64,000 bases of DNA, taken from Bacillota bacterium (GTDB taxonomy: Bacteria; Bacillota; Clostridia; Lachnospirales; Lachnospiraceae). Under the pieces are notes generated by a model, which was not told the origin of the DNA, searched no databases, and saw only the letters and a list, made by a program, of their open reading frames with translations. The stretch spans positions 62,001 to 126,000 of the forward strand of contig JAFAGA010000073.1 in assembly GCA_023423045.1 (NCBI GenBank), given 5' to 3'. Both the position numbers and the translations under genes were made by a program. Of this stretch, positions 33,955 through 43,268 are shown piece after piece (within the stretch, counting starts at the first letter, position 1; each line of letters begins with the position of its first letter).

Positions 33955-35115
33955 TTGATTAATATAGCAATTATTGGAACAGGCAATATTTCAGCAAGTC
34001 ATATTCAAGGGTATCTTGAATTTCCGGATCGTTGTCGTATCGTAGCTCTCGTTGATATATTTCCGGAGAAGGCGGAGGCAAAGAAGAAAGAATATAACCT
34101 GACGGAAGCATCTGTCCATGCATCCCATAAGGAGCTGCTTGGCCGCACGGACATCGATATGATTAGTGTTTGTACCCCTCCTTATGTTCATGCGGAAATC
34201 AGCATCGATTTCCTGCGTGCAGGGATCCATGTACTGTGTGAGAAACCGATGGCTTCCTCAGTAGAAGAATGCGATGGGATGATAAAGGCGGCGCAAGAAT
34301 CCGGCAGGATCCTTGGTGCTGTTGCACAGAACAGATTCCGGACTCCGATTATGAACCTTAAGAAGACTTTGGATAGCGGTAAAATAGGAAAGATTATATG
34401 GGCGGATGTGGATTCCTATTGGTGGAGAGGTCATTGTTACTATGATTTGTGGTGGCGCGGTACCTGGGAGAAGGAATCAGGCGGCTGTACTCTTAATCAT
34501 GCGGTTCATCATATTGATATGCTGAACTGGATGATGGGCGGAGCTCCTTCCAAGGTGACGGCAACCCTCGGTAATGTAGCGCATGATAATTCAGAAGTAG
34601 AAGATGTATCAGTAGCTGTGTTAAAATATGAGAACGGAGCAATGGCTAGAATAACAAGCTCTGTTGTGCATCACGGTGAGATACAGACAATCGCATTCCA
34701 CGGAACAGATGCAAAGATATCAGCGCCCTGGAGCGTGTTTGCTTCAACCTCTAAGGAAAACGGTTTCCCTACGGAGAATATCCGGTTGGAAGAAGAGATA
34801 GAGGCCTATTATAAGGGATTGCCGGAGCTTAAGTATGAAGGACATGGGGGAGAGATTGAAGATATGCTGCAGGCGATTGAAACCGGAACGCAGCCTCTGA
34901 TCACAGGAGAAAGCGGCCGTAATACGGTTGAGTTGATTACTGCAATTTATAAGGCTGGATTTGAAGAGAGACCCGTATCACTTCCGCTTGCGAAGGAAGA
35001 TCTCTGGTATACCTCGGAAGGGATCATGAAAAATGTAAAGCATTTCTATGAGAAGACAACTTCAGTAGAGAACTTTTCAGACAGTAAAATCACTGTCGGA
35101 AGTGATTATAAATAA
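33955..35115 (+). CDS. Gfo/Idh/MocA family oxidoreductase
   Basis: 386 residues from a TTG start at 33955, supported by GGGAGG 8 nt upstream and by the N-terminus INIAIIGTGNISASHI, the dinucleotide-binding motif. CEKPMAS near residues 95-101 carries the family Lys, and HAVHHIDMLNWM near 180-190 the conserved His/Asp pair. The family reduces or oxidises sugars, inositols and sugar acids with NAD(P). It should act on the sugar imported by the preceding transporter. Confidence 0.9.
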   Translation: MINIAIIGTGNISASHIQGYLEFPDRCRIVALVDIFPEKAEAKKKEYNLTEASVHASHKELLGRTDIDMISVCTPPYVHAEISIDFLRAGIHVLCEKPMASSVEECDGMIKAAQESGRILGAVAQNRFRTPIMNLKKTLDSGKIGKIIWADVDSYWWRGHCYYDLWWRGTWEKESGGCTLNHAVHHIDMLNWMMGGAPSKVTATLGNVAHDNSEVEDVSVAVLKYENGAMARITSSVVHHGEIQTIAFHGTDAKISAPWSVFASTSKENGFPTENIRLEEEIEAYYKGLPELKYEGHGGEIEDMLQAIETGTQPLITGESGRNTVELITAIYKAGFEERPVSLPLAKEDLWYTSEGIMKNVKHFYEKTTSVENFSDSKITVGSDYK

Positions 35116-35168
35116 AGAGGAGCGCAGAGGATAGGCCAAATGTGGTTCACGCAGAATAGGAGGAGAGT

Positions 35169-36254
35169 ATGCAAAAAAGCGACGGGATGAACTATGCACC
35201 CCAGGGAAAACCGGCACCGGTAGTAAAAGAAGGAGAGTTCAGCATTGCTGCCATTGCACTGGATCATGGACATATTTATGGAATGTGTAACGGACTGACA
35301 GAAGCAGGTGCCAACCTAAAATGGGTTTATGATTCCGACCCGGTAAAGGTAAAGCAGTTTGTAGATACGTTCCCTGGAGTAAAAGTTGCTTCCAGCGAGG
35401 AAGAGGTATTATCAGATCCGGAGGTTAAATTAGTGGCGGGTGCTGCAGTTACCTCCAAGCGTTGTGATCTCGGAATGAGAGTAATGGATGCGGGGAAGGA
35501 TTATTTTACAGACAAGGCTCCCCTTACGACCTTAGAGCAGTTAGAGCGTGCAAAGCAAAAGGTAAAGACCAGCGGGAAGAAATACATGGTATATTACAGC
35601 GAACGGCTTCATGTGGAAAGTGCGATTTATGCAGGTTACATGATTAATGACGGTGCGATCGGTAAGGTTGTACAGGTAATCGGCCTTGGACCCCACCGCT
35701 TAGGCGCACCGGGCAGACCAGGATGGTTCTTTGAGAAGGACAAGTATGGCGGTATCTTATGCGATATCGGAAGCCACCAGATAGAGCAGTATCTGTTCTA
35801 TGGCGGGGTAAAGGATGGAAAAGTAGTAAGAAGCCAGATCGGTAATTATAATCATCCTGACTATCCCGAGTTAGATGACTTCGGCGATTGCAATATCGTT
35901 GGTGATAATGGCACTACAAACTACTTTAGAGTAGACTGGTTTACTCCTGACGGTCTGGGAACCTGGGGAGACGGAAGAACGATTATCCTGGGAACCGAAG
36001 GTTATATCGAACTTCGAAAGTATATTAATATTGGTACATCTAAGGACAGTAATCATGTATTCCTGGCGAACGGCAAGGGTGAGTATCATTATGAGGTATC
36101 CGGCCAGGTGGGATATCCTTACTTTGGACAGCTTATCCTGGATTGCCTGAACCGTACCGAAAATGCCATGACTCAGGAGCATGCCTTCAAGGCTGCGGAA
36201 CTTGGCGTGTTAGCACAGATGAATGCAGCGGAGCTGACAGGACGCAGAAGCTAA
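35169..36254 (+). CDS. Gfo/Idh/MocA family oxidoreductase (second)
   Basis: 361 residues, AGGAGG 5-6 nt upstream. The N-terminus is extended by ~20 residues before SIAAIALDHGHIYGMCNGL, where the dinucleotide-binding motif is ADHxH-like rather than GxGxxG. The usual EKP is replaced by TDKAPLTT, and CDIGSHQIEQYLFY provides the catalytic His region. This branch often occurs next to another Gfo/Idh protein in sugar clusters. Substrate unknown; the pair may perform sequential oxidation and reduction, a known strategy of this family for cleaving or epimerising sugars. Confidence 0.88.
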   Translation: MQKSDGMNYAPQGKPAPVVKEGEFSIAAIALDHGHIYGMCNGLTEAGANLKWVYDSDPVKVKQFVDTFPGVKVASSEEEVLSDPEVKLVAGAAVTSKRCDLGMRVMDAGKDYFTDKAPLTTLEQLERAKQKVKTSGKKYMVYYSERLHVESAIYAGYMINDGAIGKVVQVIGLGPHRLGAPGRPGWFFEKDKYGGILCDIGSHQIEQYLFYGGVKDGKVVRSQIGNYNHPDYPELDDFGDCNIVGDNGTTNYFRVDWFTPDGLGTWGDGRTIILGTEGYIELRKYINIGTSKDSNHVFLANGKGEYHYEVSGQVGYPYFGQLILDCLNRTENAMTQEHAFKAAELGVLAQMNAAELTGRRS

Positions 36255-36306
36255 TGTAAATATAGAAGCAGGCTGAATCAATGTCATTAAGTTAACTTTC
36301 ATATTT

Positions 36307-36349
36307 ATATGGTTAGGTTTTCCACCACGGAGATCTAACCATATTTTTG
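36307..36349 (+). terminator. Intrinsic terminator ending the second sugar operon
   Basis: ATATGGTTAG pairs perfectly with CTAACCATAT around an 18-nt loop, followed by a T-run. Confidence 0.85.
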
Positions 36350-36412
36350 TTAAAATTTTAAACTGGATTTATGGCAGCGGGGTAAAGCTGCTGCATTTTG
36401 TAAAAAATTATA

Positions 36413-36441
36413 TTGATAAAATTGAGGACTGCATATATAAT
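36413..36441 (+). promoter_or_regulatory. Promoter of aspartate kinase gene
   Basis: TTGATA, 17-bp spacer, TATAAT. About 50 bp before the start codon. Confidence 0.65.
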
Positions 36442-36489
36442 AATAGAAATACTTTAATGCATTAACATAGAAAAGAAAGAGGATAAGCC

Positions 36490-37809
36490 ATGAGTGGTAC
36501 AAAGGTAGTGAAATTCGGCGGCAGCTCGCTTGCCGATGCAAATCAATTCAAAAAGGTTGCGGATATTATCCGCAGGGACAAGAATAGACGTTTTGTTGTG
36601 GCTTCCGCGCCCGGTAAACGCAATGATAAGGATATTAAGATTACGGACATGCTTTATCAATGCTACGACAAGGCTACCAGAGGTGACGACTTTGAGTTGG
36701 AATTTGCAGCGATAGAAGAACGCTATATCAGTATAATAAAGGAGCTGTCCCTGGATATCTCCCTGGAGGAGGAATTCAAATTCATCAAGGCGGCCTTTGC
36801 ACACAGCGCAGGGCGTGACTATGCGGCCAGCCGCGGAGAATACTTAAACAGCATCCTGCTGGCAAAGTACCTGGGCTTTCCTTTTCTGGATACGGTAGGA
36901 CTACTTTACTTTAATGAAAGCGGTGAATTCGATCTGGAGAGAACTATATCGAAGCTTGCACCCAAGCTGGAGCAGATGGAGAATGCAGTAATACCCGGCT
37001 TCTACGGCTCCATGCCCAATGATACGATTAAGACCTTCTCCCGCGGTGGCTCCGATGTAACCGGGTCCATTGTAGCGAGGGCGGTGAATGCGGAAATCTA
37101 TGAGAATTGGACGGATGTCAGCGGATTCTTAATCTGTGACCCGAGAATTGTCAAGGACCCCGAGCCAATCACCACCATCACCTACAGAGAATTGCGGGAG
37201 CTCTCCTATATGGGAGCAACGGTGCTTCATGAGGATGCCATCTTCCCGGTCCGTACGGTGGGGATTCCCATTAACATCAAGAATACCAACCATCCGGAGG
37301 ACCCGGGTACGATGATTGTGGCCCAAACGGTGGAGAGCAGCCCTTATGTTATCACAGGTATTGCAGGAAGAAGGGGCTTCTCCGTTATCAATATTGAGAA
37401 GGACATGATGAATTCTGAGCTTGGCTTCGGAAGAAATGTACTTCGGGCCCTTGAGAAGAATAATCTCTGTTTTGAGCATATTCCCTCCGGCATTGATACT
37501 CTGAGTGTGATTGTAAGCACGGAGGCTTTCTGCGGCAAGGAAAAGGCGGTGCTGGACGAGATCACCTTCAGAACACACCCGGATAATATTGAAATCGAAG
37601 ATAACCTGGCGCTGGTGGCCGTGGTGGGACGGGGCATGAGGAAGGCGCGAGGCACTGCGGCAAAGATATTCACCGCTCTTGCTCAGGCGAAGATAAACGT
37701 TAAGATGATTGACCAGGGATCCTCAGAGCTGAACATTATTATCGGCGTTGCGGAGGAGGATTTTGAAGAAGCGATGAAGGCAATCTATCATATCTTTGTT
37801 ATGAATTAA
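36490..37809 (+). CDS. Aspartate kinase
   Basis: 439 residues. Phosphorylates aspartate, the first step to lysine, threonine, methionine and diaminopimelate. The N-terminal kinase motif VVKFGGSSLAD, the middle FSRGGSDVTGSIVARAV and DVSGFLICDPRIV are intact, and two ACT-type regulatory segments follow (GIAGRRGFSVINIEKDMM and VAVVGRGMRKARGTAAKIFTAL), so feedback control by lysine or threonine is expected. Monofunctional; length normal for clostridial enzymes. AGAAAGAGGATA is the binding site. Stands alone, with its own promoter. Confidence 0.95.
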   Translation: MSGTKVVKFGGSSLADANQFKKVADIIRRDKNRRFVVASAPGKRNDKDIKITDMLYQCYDKATRGDDFELEFAAIEERYISIIKELSLDISLEEEFKFIKAAFAHSAGRDYAASRGEYLNSILLAKYLGFPFLDTVGLLYFNESGEFDLERTISKLAPKLEQMENAVIPGFYGSMPNDTIKTFSRGGSDVTGSIVARAVNAEIYENWTDVSGFLICDPRIVKDPEPITTITYRELRELSYMGATVLHEDAIFPVRTVGIPINIKNTNHPEDPGTMIVAQTVESSPYVITGIAGRRGFSVINIEKDMMNSELGFGRNVLRALEKNNLCFEHIPSGIDTLSVIVSTEAFCGKEKAVLDEITFRTHPDNIEIEDNLALVAVVGRGMRKARGTAAKIFTALAQAKINVKMIDQGSSELNIIIGVAEEDFEEAMKAIYHIFVMN

Positions 37810-37883
37810 ATTGCTTTCCTTTGTAATAGATCCTTGACGGAACGTGAATACTGGTATAGGAATGTACCGGAAAGGAGATATAG

Positions 37884-38918
37884 ATGAATAGAATATGCTT
37901 TTTTGATACAAAGCCCTATGACAAGACTTATTTTGAACAGCTCAGGGAGCAGTATGGGATTGAGATAGAATATTTTGAACCCAAGCTGGGACCCAGAACA
38001 GCCTTTATGGCAAAAGGCTATGAGGCGGTGGTAGCCTTTGTCAATGATACAATTGACGAAGAAACCGTCAAGATTTTATATGACCATGGGGTTAAGTTGA
38101 TCGCGATGCGATGTGCCGGCTATAATAATGTGGATTTTAAAGCGGCTTACGGTAAGATCCATGTGGTCCGCGTGCCGGCTTATTCCCCCTATGCTGTTGC
38201 GGAACATGCGATGGCCCTGTTGCTTACCTTGAATCGGAAGATTCACAGAGCCTATACAAGGACCAGGGACTTCAACTTCAGCCTCACGGGTCTGACCGGG
38301 TTTGACCTGCACGGAAAGACGGTAGGAGTCATAGGGACCGGTAAAATAGGCCGAATTTTCATTGATATCTGCCGGGGGTTTGGCCTGAATATTCTGGCCT
38401 ATGATCCCTATCCCATGACAGATGCGGGGATAAAGTATGTCAGCCTGGAGGAGCTCTATCGGGAAAGCGATATCATCTCCCTTCACTGCCCGCTGACCAA
38501 AGATACCTTTCATCTGATTAACCGGGATACGATTCACAAAATGAAGAGGGGGGTATATATTGTCAACACCTCCAGAGGAGCTTTGATAGAAACAGAAGAG
38601 CTTTTGGAAGCACTGAAGGAGGAGCAGGTAGGAGGTGCCTGTCTGGATGTATATGAAGAGGAAACGGAGCTGTTCTATGAAGATATGTCCTATACCATCA
38701 TCCATGACGATGTTCTGGCGCGGATTATCTCCCTTCCCAATGTGATTGTCACCTCCCATCAGGCTTTTCTTACGAGGGAAGCCCTGTATAATATCGCGGA
38801 GACGACACTTTCCAATTGCCGTACTTTTTTTGATGGATTGCCGCTGGAGAACGAGGTTTGTTATCAATGCAGCAAGGGAGAAGCCTGTCCCAGATCAGTA
38901 AATCAACGCTGCTTTTAG
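37884..38918 (+). CDS. D-2-hydroxyacid dehydrogenase, D-lactate dehydrogenase-like
   Basis: 344 residues. NAD-binding motif VGVIGTGKIGRIFIDIC near residue 150, catalytic Arg in VNTSRGALIETEEL, Glu region DVYEEE, and catalytic His in VTSHQAFLTREAL. These match fermentative D-lactate dehydrogenases (LdhA), which reduce pyruvate to D-lactate. The C-terminus has an extra cysteine-bearing tail (CYQCSKGEACPRSVNQRC), which is unusual. AAAGGAGATA precedes the ATG. A possible weak promoter (TTGACG at 37834, TATAGG at 37855) lies in the 74-bp gap; it may also be cotranscribed with aspartate kinase. Confidence 0.9.
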   Translation: MNRICFFDTKPYDKTYFEQLREQYGIEIEYFEPKLGPRTAFMAKGYEAVVAFVNDTIDEETVKILYDHGVKLIAMRCAGYNNVDFKAAYGKIHVVRVPAYSPYAVAEHAMALLLTLNRKIHRAYTRTRDFNFSLTGLTGFDLHGKTVGVIGTGKIGRIFIDICRGFGLNILAYDPYPMTDAGIKYVSLEELYRESDIISLHCPLTKDTFHLINRDTIHKMKRGVYIVNTSRGALIETEELLEALKEEQVGGACLDVYEEETELFYEDMSYTIIHDDVLARIISLPNVIVTSHQAFLTREALYNIAETTLSNCRTFFDGLPLENEVCYQCSKGEACPRSVNQRCF

Positions 38919-38930
38919 CTGTATTTTTTG

Positions 38931-38959
38931 TTGATTATTTAATCTAATTATGGTATGAT
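38931..38959 (+). promoter_or_regulatory. Promoter of riboswitch-controlled ATPase gene
   Basis: TTGATT, 17-bp spacer, TATGAT, placing the start of transcription about 20-25 nt before the riboswitch core. Confidence 0.6.
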
Positions 38960-38984
38960 CGTTATATTGTAGAAAACTTAATAA

Positions 38985-39075
38985 TCGTGAGGGAGTAGTT
39001 CGCGCGGACTCTGCGTGGCTAAGTCAACAATCATGGCGGCAACGTCTGGCTTATCCGGAAAGGACAAGACTCATG
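38985..39075 (+). ncRNA. yybP-ykoY manganese riboswitch aptamer
   Basis: The leader carries the conserved blocks of this class in order: GGGAGTAG (38991-38998), GGCTAAGTCAACA (about 39017-39029), CGTCTGGCTTA (about 39043-39053) and CAAGACTCA (39065-39073). The closing stem can form between TGAG (38988-38991) and CTCA (39070-39073). This class binds Mn2+ and turns expression on. The downstream gene, a P-type cation ATPase, is one of its commonest partners. Recognised by comparing with the remembered Lactococcus yoaB aptamer, not by a covariance search. Confidence 0.85.
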
Positions 39076-39120
39076 TATATCTTATTCTTATAGAATAGGA
39101 TATACATGAGTCTTTATTGT
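39067..39120 (+). terminator. Riboswitch expression-platform terminator
   Basis: A 21-bp nearly perfect hairpin (AGACTCATGTATATC...GATATACATGAGTCT, 5-nt loop) followed by TTATTGTTTTATT. Its 5' arm includes the last bases of the aptamer's closing stem, so aptamer and terminator are mutually exclusive: metal binding should allow read-through. Confidence 0.88.
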
Positions 39121-39294
39121 TTTATTGGGAACTAATTCCTGTAAGCAAACAATCCTCCGGGCAGGATGCATACCCGCATCGGAGAATTGTTGTACTTGAA
39201 ACCTTGAGTATAGGGCGGATTACACCTTGCCACGGAACTTCTACCAATGTTACAAAGTGACATTTACTATTAATGGGAAAGGAACTTGTCGTAA

Positions 39295-41922
39295 ATGAAG
39301 TATTATCTTGAACAAGCGGAAAATGTTCTAAAAGTAGTAGGAAGTAAAGCGGAAGGCCTCACCTCCTCCGAAGCAAAGGAGAGGTTGGAGAAAAACGGCA
39401 GGAACAGATTGGCGGAAGGGAAGAAAGATAGTCTGCTGAAACGTTTCCTGTCACAGCTGACGGATCCCATGATCATTATCTTGCTGGTAGCGGCAGCAAT
39501 ATCCGGGGCGACCAATATTTATGCGGGTGAATCCATCGCTGATGTATTTATTATTCTGTTCGTAGTCGTTATTAATGCCGTTCTGGGTGTATATCAGGAG
39601 AGTAAGGCGGAAAAGGCAATTGAGGCGCTGCAGGAAATGGCTGCTGCAACCAGCAAGGTCCTTCGTGACGGAGCCATTATCAATGTAAAGAGTGAAGAGC
39701 TGGTAGTGGGAGATGTGATCCTTCTGGAGGCAGGGGATGCGGTTCCGGCAGACTGCCGGCTTCTGGAAAGTGCCAGCTTAAAGATCGAGGAAGCCGCCCT
39801 GACCGGTGAATCGGTGCCTGTTAATAAGGTGATGGAGCTGCTTGGCCTGAAGCAGGGTGAGAAAGAGGTTCCTCTGGGCGACCGTAAGAATATGGCCTAT
39901 ATGGGCAGTACCGTAGTATACGGCCGCGGCCGTGCCGTAGTCACTGCCACCGGTATGGAAACAGAGATGGGCAAGATCGCCGATGCCATCACAAAGACAG
40001 AGGAAAACGAGACCCCTCTTCAGATTAAGCTAAATCAATTGAGCAAAATTCTTACGGTGCTGATAATTGGAATCTGTGTATTTATCTTTGCTTTCAGCCT
40101 GCTGCGCTCCGGAGATTTCAGCGGAGAGATTATTCTGGATACTTTCATGGTGGCTGTAAGCCTTGCGGTTGCTGCGATTCCCGAAGGTCTGGCCGCGGTG
40201 GTAACCATCGTGCTTTCCATCGGTGTTACCAATATGAGTAAGCGCAATGCGGTAATCCGCAGATTGACTGCAGTTGAGACCTTGGGCTGTACCCAGATTA
40301 TTTGCAGTGACAAGACGGGAACTCTGACACAGAATAAGATGACTGTGGTTGATCATTACGGTGCTGATGAGGAACTGCTTGCAAGAGCAATGGCTCTTTG
40401 CTGTGACGCTGAGCTGGTGCAGGGCACGGCGGTAGGCGAACCTACTGAGTGCGCTCTGGTAAATTATGCGGCTTCCCTGAAAATTCTTAAGCCTGAACTG
40501 AAGAAGGCATATCCCCGTATCGGAGAGGCACCCTTTGATTCCGGACGTAAGATGATGTCAACCGTTCATCAGTATCAGGAAATGATTCAATATACCAAGG
40601 GTGCTCCGGATGAAGTGCTTCGTGTATGTACATCTTATATTGAGAACGGTAAGGTCCAGCCTATGACCGATCAGAAGCGCAGTGAGATTTTGAAAGATAA
40701 CAAACGTATGGCTGACAAAGCTCTGCGTGTTCTTGCGGCAGCTTACCGCATCCATGCGGCAGTTCCGGCAGAATATACTCCGGAGGCGCTGGAGAAGGGG
40801 CTGGTATTCATCGGCTTAACAGGTATGATTGATCCTGTCCGCCCGGAGGTAATCGATGCAATTAAGGAATGCCGCAGTGCCGGTATCCGTCCTGTAATGA
40901 TCACTGGTGATCATAGGGACACGGCAATTGCTATTGCTTCCCAGATCGCTATTATCAACGATCCGAAGCAGGCAATTACCGGTGCCCAGCTTAACGACAT
41001 ATCGGATGAAGAGCTTCAGGCAACCATCGAGAACTATGGTGTGTACGCCCGTGTTCAGCCGGAGCACAAGGTACGTATCGTAAATGCATGGAAAAAGAAG
41101 GGCATGATTACCGCGATGACCGGTGACGGTGTAAATGATGCTCCTTCCATTAAGAGTGCCGATATCGGTGTCGGTATGGGTATCACAGGTACTGACGTAA
41201 CGAAGAACGTGGCGGATATGGTATTGGCGGATGATAATTTTGCAACCATCGTATCGGCAGTAGAAGAAGGCAGACGGATTTATGATAATATCCGTAAAGC
41301 AATCCAGTTCCTGTTATCCTCCAATTTAAGTGAGGTTTTATCCATATTTACGGCGACCTTACTCGGTTTTACAATCATGAAGCCCATACATATCCTTTGG
41401 ATTAACCTGATTACCGACTGTTTCCCGGCTTTAGCCCTGGGCATGGAAAAGGGAGAAAAGGATCTGATGCAGCGTAAGCCCCGTTCTTCAAAGGATGGTA
41501 TCTTCTCCGGCGGAGTAGGGATTGACGTGGCATATCAGGGTGTGATGGTAACCATCGTTACTCTGGCAGCCTTTTATATCGGACATTATATGGAATCCGG
41601 CAGATGGGAATTTGTGAACAGCCCTGACGGCATGACCATGGCATTCTTAACCATGAGCATGGCTGAGATCTTCCATAGCTTTAATATGAGAAGCCAGCGC
41701 GGGTCCATCTTCCGTATGAATACACAGAATATTGTTCTGATCGGTGCGGCATTAATCAGCTTCGTTCTGACAACGGCGGTAATCTACGTTCCTTTCCTCA
41801 GCAATATCTTTGATTTTGAGCACATCAGCCTGGCGGAGTATGGTATAGCGATGCTTCTGGCACTCAGTGTTATACCGATTGTCGAGACTGTAAAAACGAT
41901 TCAGAGGGGATTAAAAAGATAA
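39295..41922 (+). CDS. P-type cation ATPase (P2A, Ca2+/Mn2+ type)
   Basis: 875 residues. Actuator motif LTGESVPV, phosphorylation motif SDKTGTLTQ with Asp339, nucleotide-site KGAPDEV, hinge MITGDH and MTGDGVNDAPSIKSADIGVGMG are all present. Ion-binding segment AAIPEGLAAVVTIVLS in M4 and NLITDCFPALALGME in M6 fit the P2A (SERCA/PMR1-like) group, which pumps Ca2+ or Mn2+ out of the cytoplasm. The Mn2+ riboswitch in the leader argues for manganese export. A GGAAAGGAA site precedes the ATG. Confidence 0.94.
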   Translation: MKYYLEQAENVLKVVGSKAEGLTSSEAKERLEKNGRNRLAEGKKDSLLKRFLSQLTDPMIIILLVAAAISGATNIYAGESIADVFIILFVVVINAVLGVYQESKAEKAIEALQEMAAATSKVLRDGAIINVKSEELVVGDVILLEAGDAVPADCRLLESASLKIEEAALTGESVPVNKVMELLGLKQGEKEVPLGDRKNMAYMGSTVVYGRGRAVVTATGMETEMGKIADAITKTEENETPLQIKLNQLSKILTVLIIGICVFIFAFSLLRSGDFSGEIILDTFMVAVSLAVAAIPEGLAAVVTIVLSIGVTNMSKRNAVIRRLTAVETLGCTQIICSDKTGTLTQNKMTVVDHYGADEELLARAMALCCDAELVQGTAVGEPTECALVNYAASLKILKPELKKAYPRIGEAPFDSGRKMMSTVHQYQEMIQYTKGAPDEVLRVCTSYIENGKVQPMTDQKRSEILKDNKRMADKALRVLAAAYRIHAAVPAEYTPEALEKGLVFIGLTGMIDPVRPEVIDAIKECRSAGIRPVMITGDHRDTAIAIASQIAIINDPKQAITGAQLNDISDEELQATIENYGVYARVQPEHKVRIVNAWKKKGMITAMTGDGVNDAPSIKSADIGVGMGITGTDVTKNVADMVLADDNFATIVSAVEEGRRIYDNIRKAIQFLLSSNLSEVLSIFTATLLGFTIMKPIHILWINLITDCFPALALGMEKGEKDLMQRKPRSSKDGIFSGGVGIDVAYQGVMVTIVTLAAFYIGHYMESGRWEFVNSPDGMTMAFLTMSMAEIFHSFNMRSQRGSIFRMNTQNIVLIGAALISFVLTTAVIYVPFLSNIFDFEHISLAEYGIAMLLALSVIPIVETVKTIQRGLKR

Positions 41923-41959
41923 GGTTATTGTTTTGGTAATTGAGTTTTTAAAATAAATT

Positions 41960-42014
41960 AGAGCTGTTGTATATTGTTCCGGAAGGTTACGGAATGATGT
42001 GCAACAGCTCTTTT
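41960..42014. terminator. Intrinsic terminator between convergent genes
   Basis: AGAGCTGTTG pairs with CAACAGCTCT, with additional inner pairing TTCCG/CGGAA, followed by TTTTATATT. Confidence 0.85.
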
Positions 42015-42023
42015 ATATTATGT

Positions 42024-43082
42024 TTATTTGAGATAGCTGTCATAAAAGTTTATAATACGTCCCATTAGTTCTTTGTCAAGATCATATAGCAGCCTTTTAT
42101 CGAGATTATCATTGAAATAGGACGCCTTTAACTCTGCAGTTAAATCTCCGTCCAAGGACTCTGAATATTGTTCAAATCCTTTGTTAAACTCCTTCACATA
42201 TCCCCGCGATACATCAGAATAATAAACGTAATTATGCCCTCGCTCTTCATATCTTACGAAGTCAAACCGTGGATTGTCCCGGTAAAGAGAATAAAAGAAA
42301 TCATAGCTTTTCTCCGGCGAAATCATTTCATCATCGGTGCTATGTATGATCATTACTCCGGCATCTGTATTGTCGAATCCGCTGATGCAGCTGTAGGAGG
42401 AATATTTTCCAAATTTCATTTTCTCATAGAATGAAATGAACGGCATGAGAGCATGAATTCCGTCACCTGCAATTTTTTCTCCTTCTTCTTCAATGATATC
42501 CATACTCTTATTAAAAGCGGCCACCATAACAACGACCTTAACATCAGGATGAAGCTTTAAAACGCTTCCGGCGGAATATGCGCCCCAGCTATGTCCAAAC
42601 AGCATGATGGGTAATCCCTCAAAGTCAGGTGTTTGCTTCACAAATTGAATCGCATAATCCAAATCGATCAAACCTTGCGGAAGTCCTTTGACGGATTGAC
42701 CTTCACTTTCATCATTGCCGGTGGCATCATAAGCAAAAGCAACATATCCGTTTGCAGCAAACAAATCTGCCATGTCCATATATGAGTTATGCCCCCCGCC
42801 GCCAAGGCCGTGTGCAATTACAATAACTCCTTTGATATTCTCCAGGGTTCTGTAATATTTATAGCCGACAAGCTTCTGTCCCTTATTTGAAGAAAACGTA
42901 TACCTTTGTGAATTCAAGCCCGCAAATTCATCCATGCTCCGGGCCATCGGCAGATATGACTCATATCGTTCACCGAAATTATCCTCGTATATCATTGCCG
43001 ATAGGCCGACAGGAAGTATCAGCAGCAGTACAATTAAGACCATTCCCAGGATAATAATAATTTTTCGCTTCTTACCTTTCAT
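42024..43082 (-). CDS. Membrane-anchored alpha/beta hydrolase
   Basis: 352 residues. One N-terminal membrane anchor (IIIILGMVLIVLLLILPVGL), then an alpha/beta-hydrolase fold: VIVIAHGLGGGGHNSY (oxyanion region), nucleophile motif GHSWGAYSAG, acid region IIHSTDDEMIS and catalytic His in YEERGHNYVYY. Resembles the serine aminopeptidase S33 / monoacylglycerol-lipase-like group found in Firmicutes; substrate unknown. GGAGG with a longish spacer precedes the ATG. A near-perfect dyad covers its -10 region (43098-43128), suggesting repression. Confidence 0.88.
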   Translation of the reverse strand: MKGKKRKIIIILGMVLIVLLLILPVGLSAMIYEDNFGERYESYLPMARSMDEFAGLNSQRYTFSSNKGQKLVGYKYYRTLENIKGVIVIAHGLGGGGHNSYMDMADLFAANGYVAFAYDATGNDESEGQSVKGLPQGLIDLDYAIQFVKQTPDFEGLPIMLFGHSWGAYSAGSVLKLHPDVKVVVMVAAFNKSMDIIEEEGEKIAGDGIHALMPFISFYEKMKFGKYSSYSCISGFDNTDAGVMIIHSTDDEMISPEKSYDFFYSLYRDNPRFDFVRYEERGHNYVYYSDVSRGYVKEFNKGFEQYSESLDGDLTAELKASYFNDNLDKRLLYDLDKELMGRIINFYDSYLK

Positions 43083-43097
43083 TTGTCTTTTCCTCCA

Positions 43098-43128
43098 CCA
43101 GAGATATAATATTTAAATTATACTCTGG
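43098..43128 (-). promoter_or_regulatory. Palindrome containing the -10 box of the hydrolase gene
   Basis: CCAGAG-TATAAT on the minus strand is mirrored by ATTATA-T-CTCTGG with a single extra base. The TATAAT serves well as the -10 element, so a dimeric repressor bound here would block the promoter. Confidence 0.5.
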
Positions 43129-43268
43129 CAATGGAAAAAAATCCATGAGAAAAATACAAGAGGGGAAAAGAAGTTTTTTCAAGGAAGCATCTCTCCAAAC
43201 AACCTATGAAAATTATTTGCTTGATATTTATGCGAAGCAGGCAAAGATGATGATCAACAAACTGGCAT

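Noticed and set aside
38076..38867. 263-codon minus-strand frame opposite the D-2-hydroxyacid dehydrogenase
   Set aside because: Antisense shadow; the sense protein has NAD-binding and catalytic motifs.
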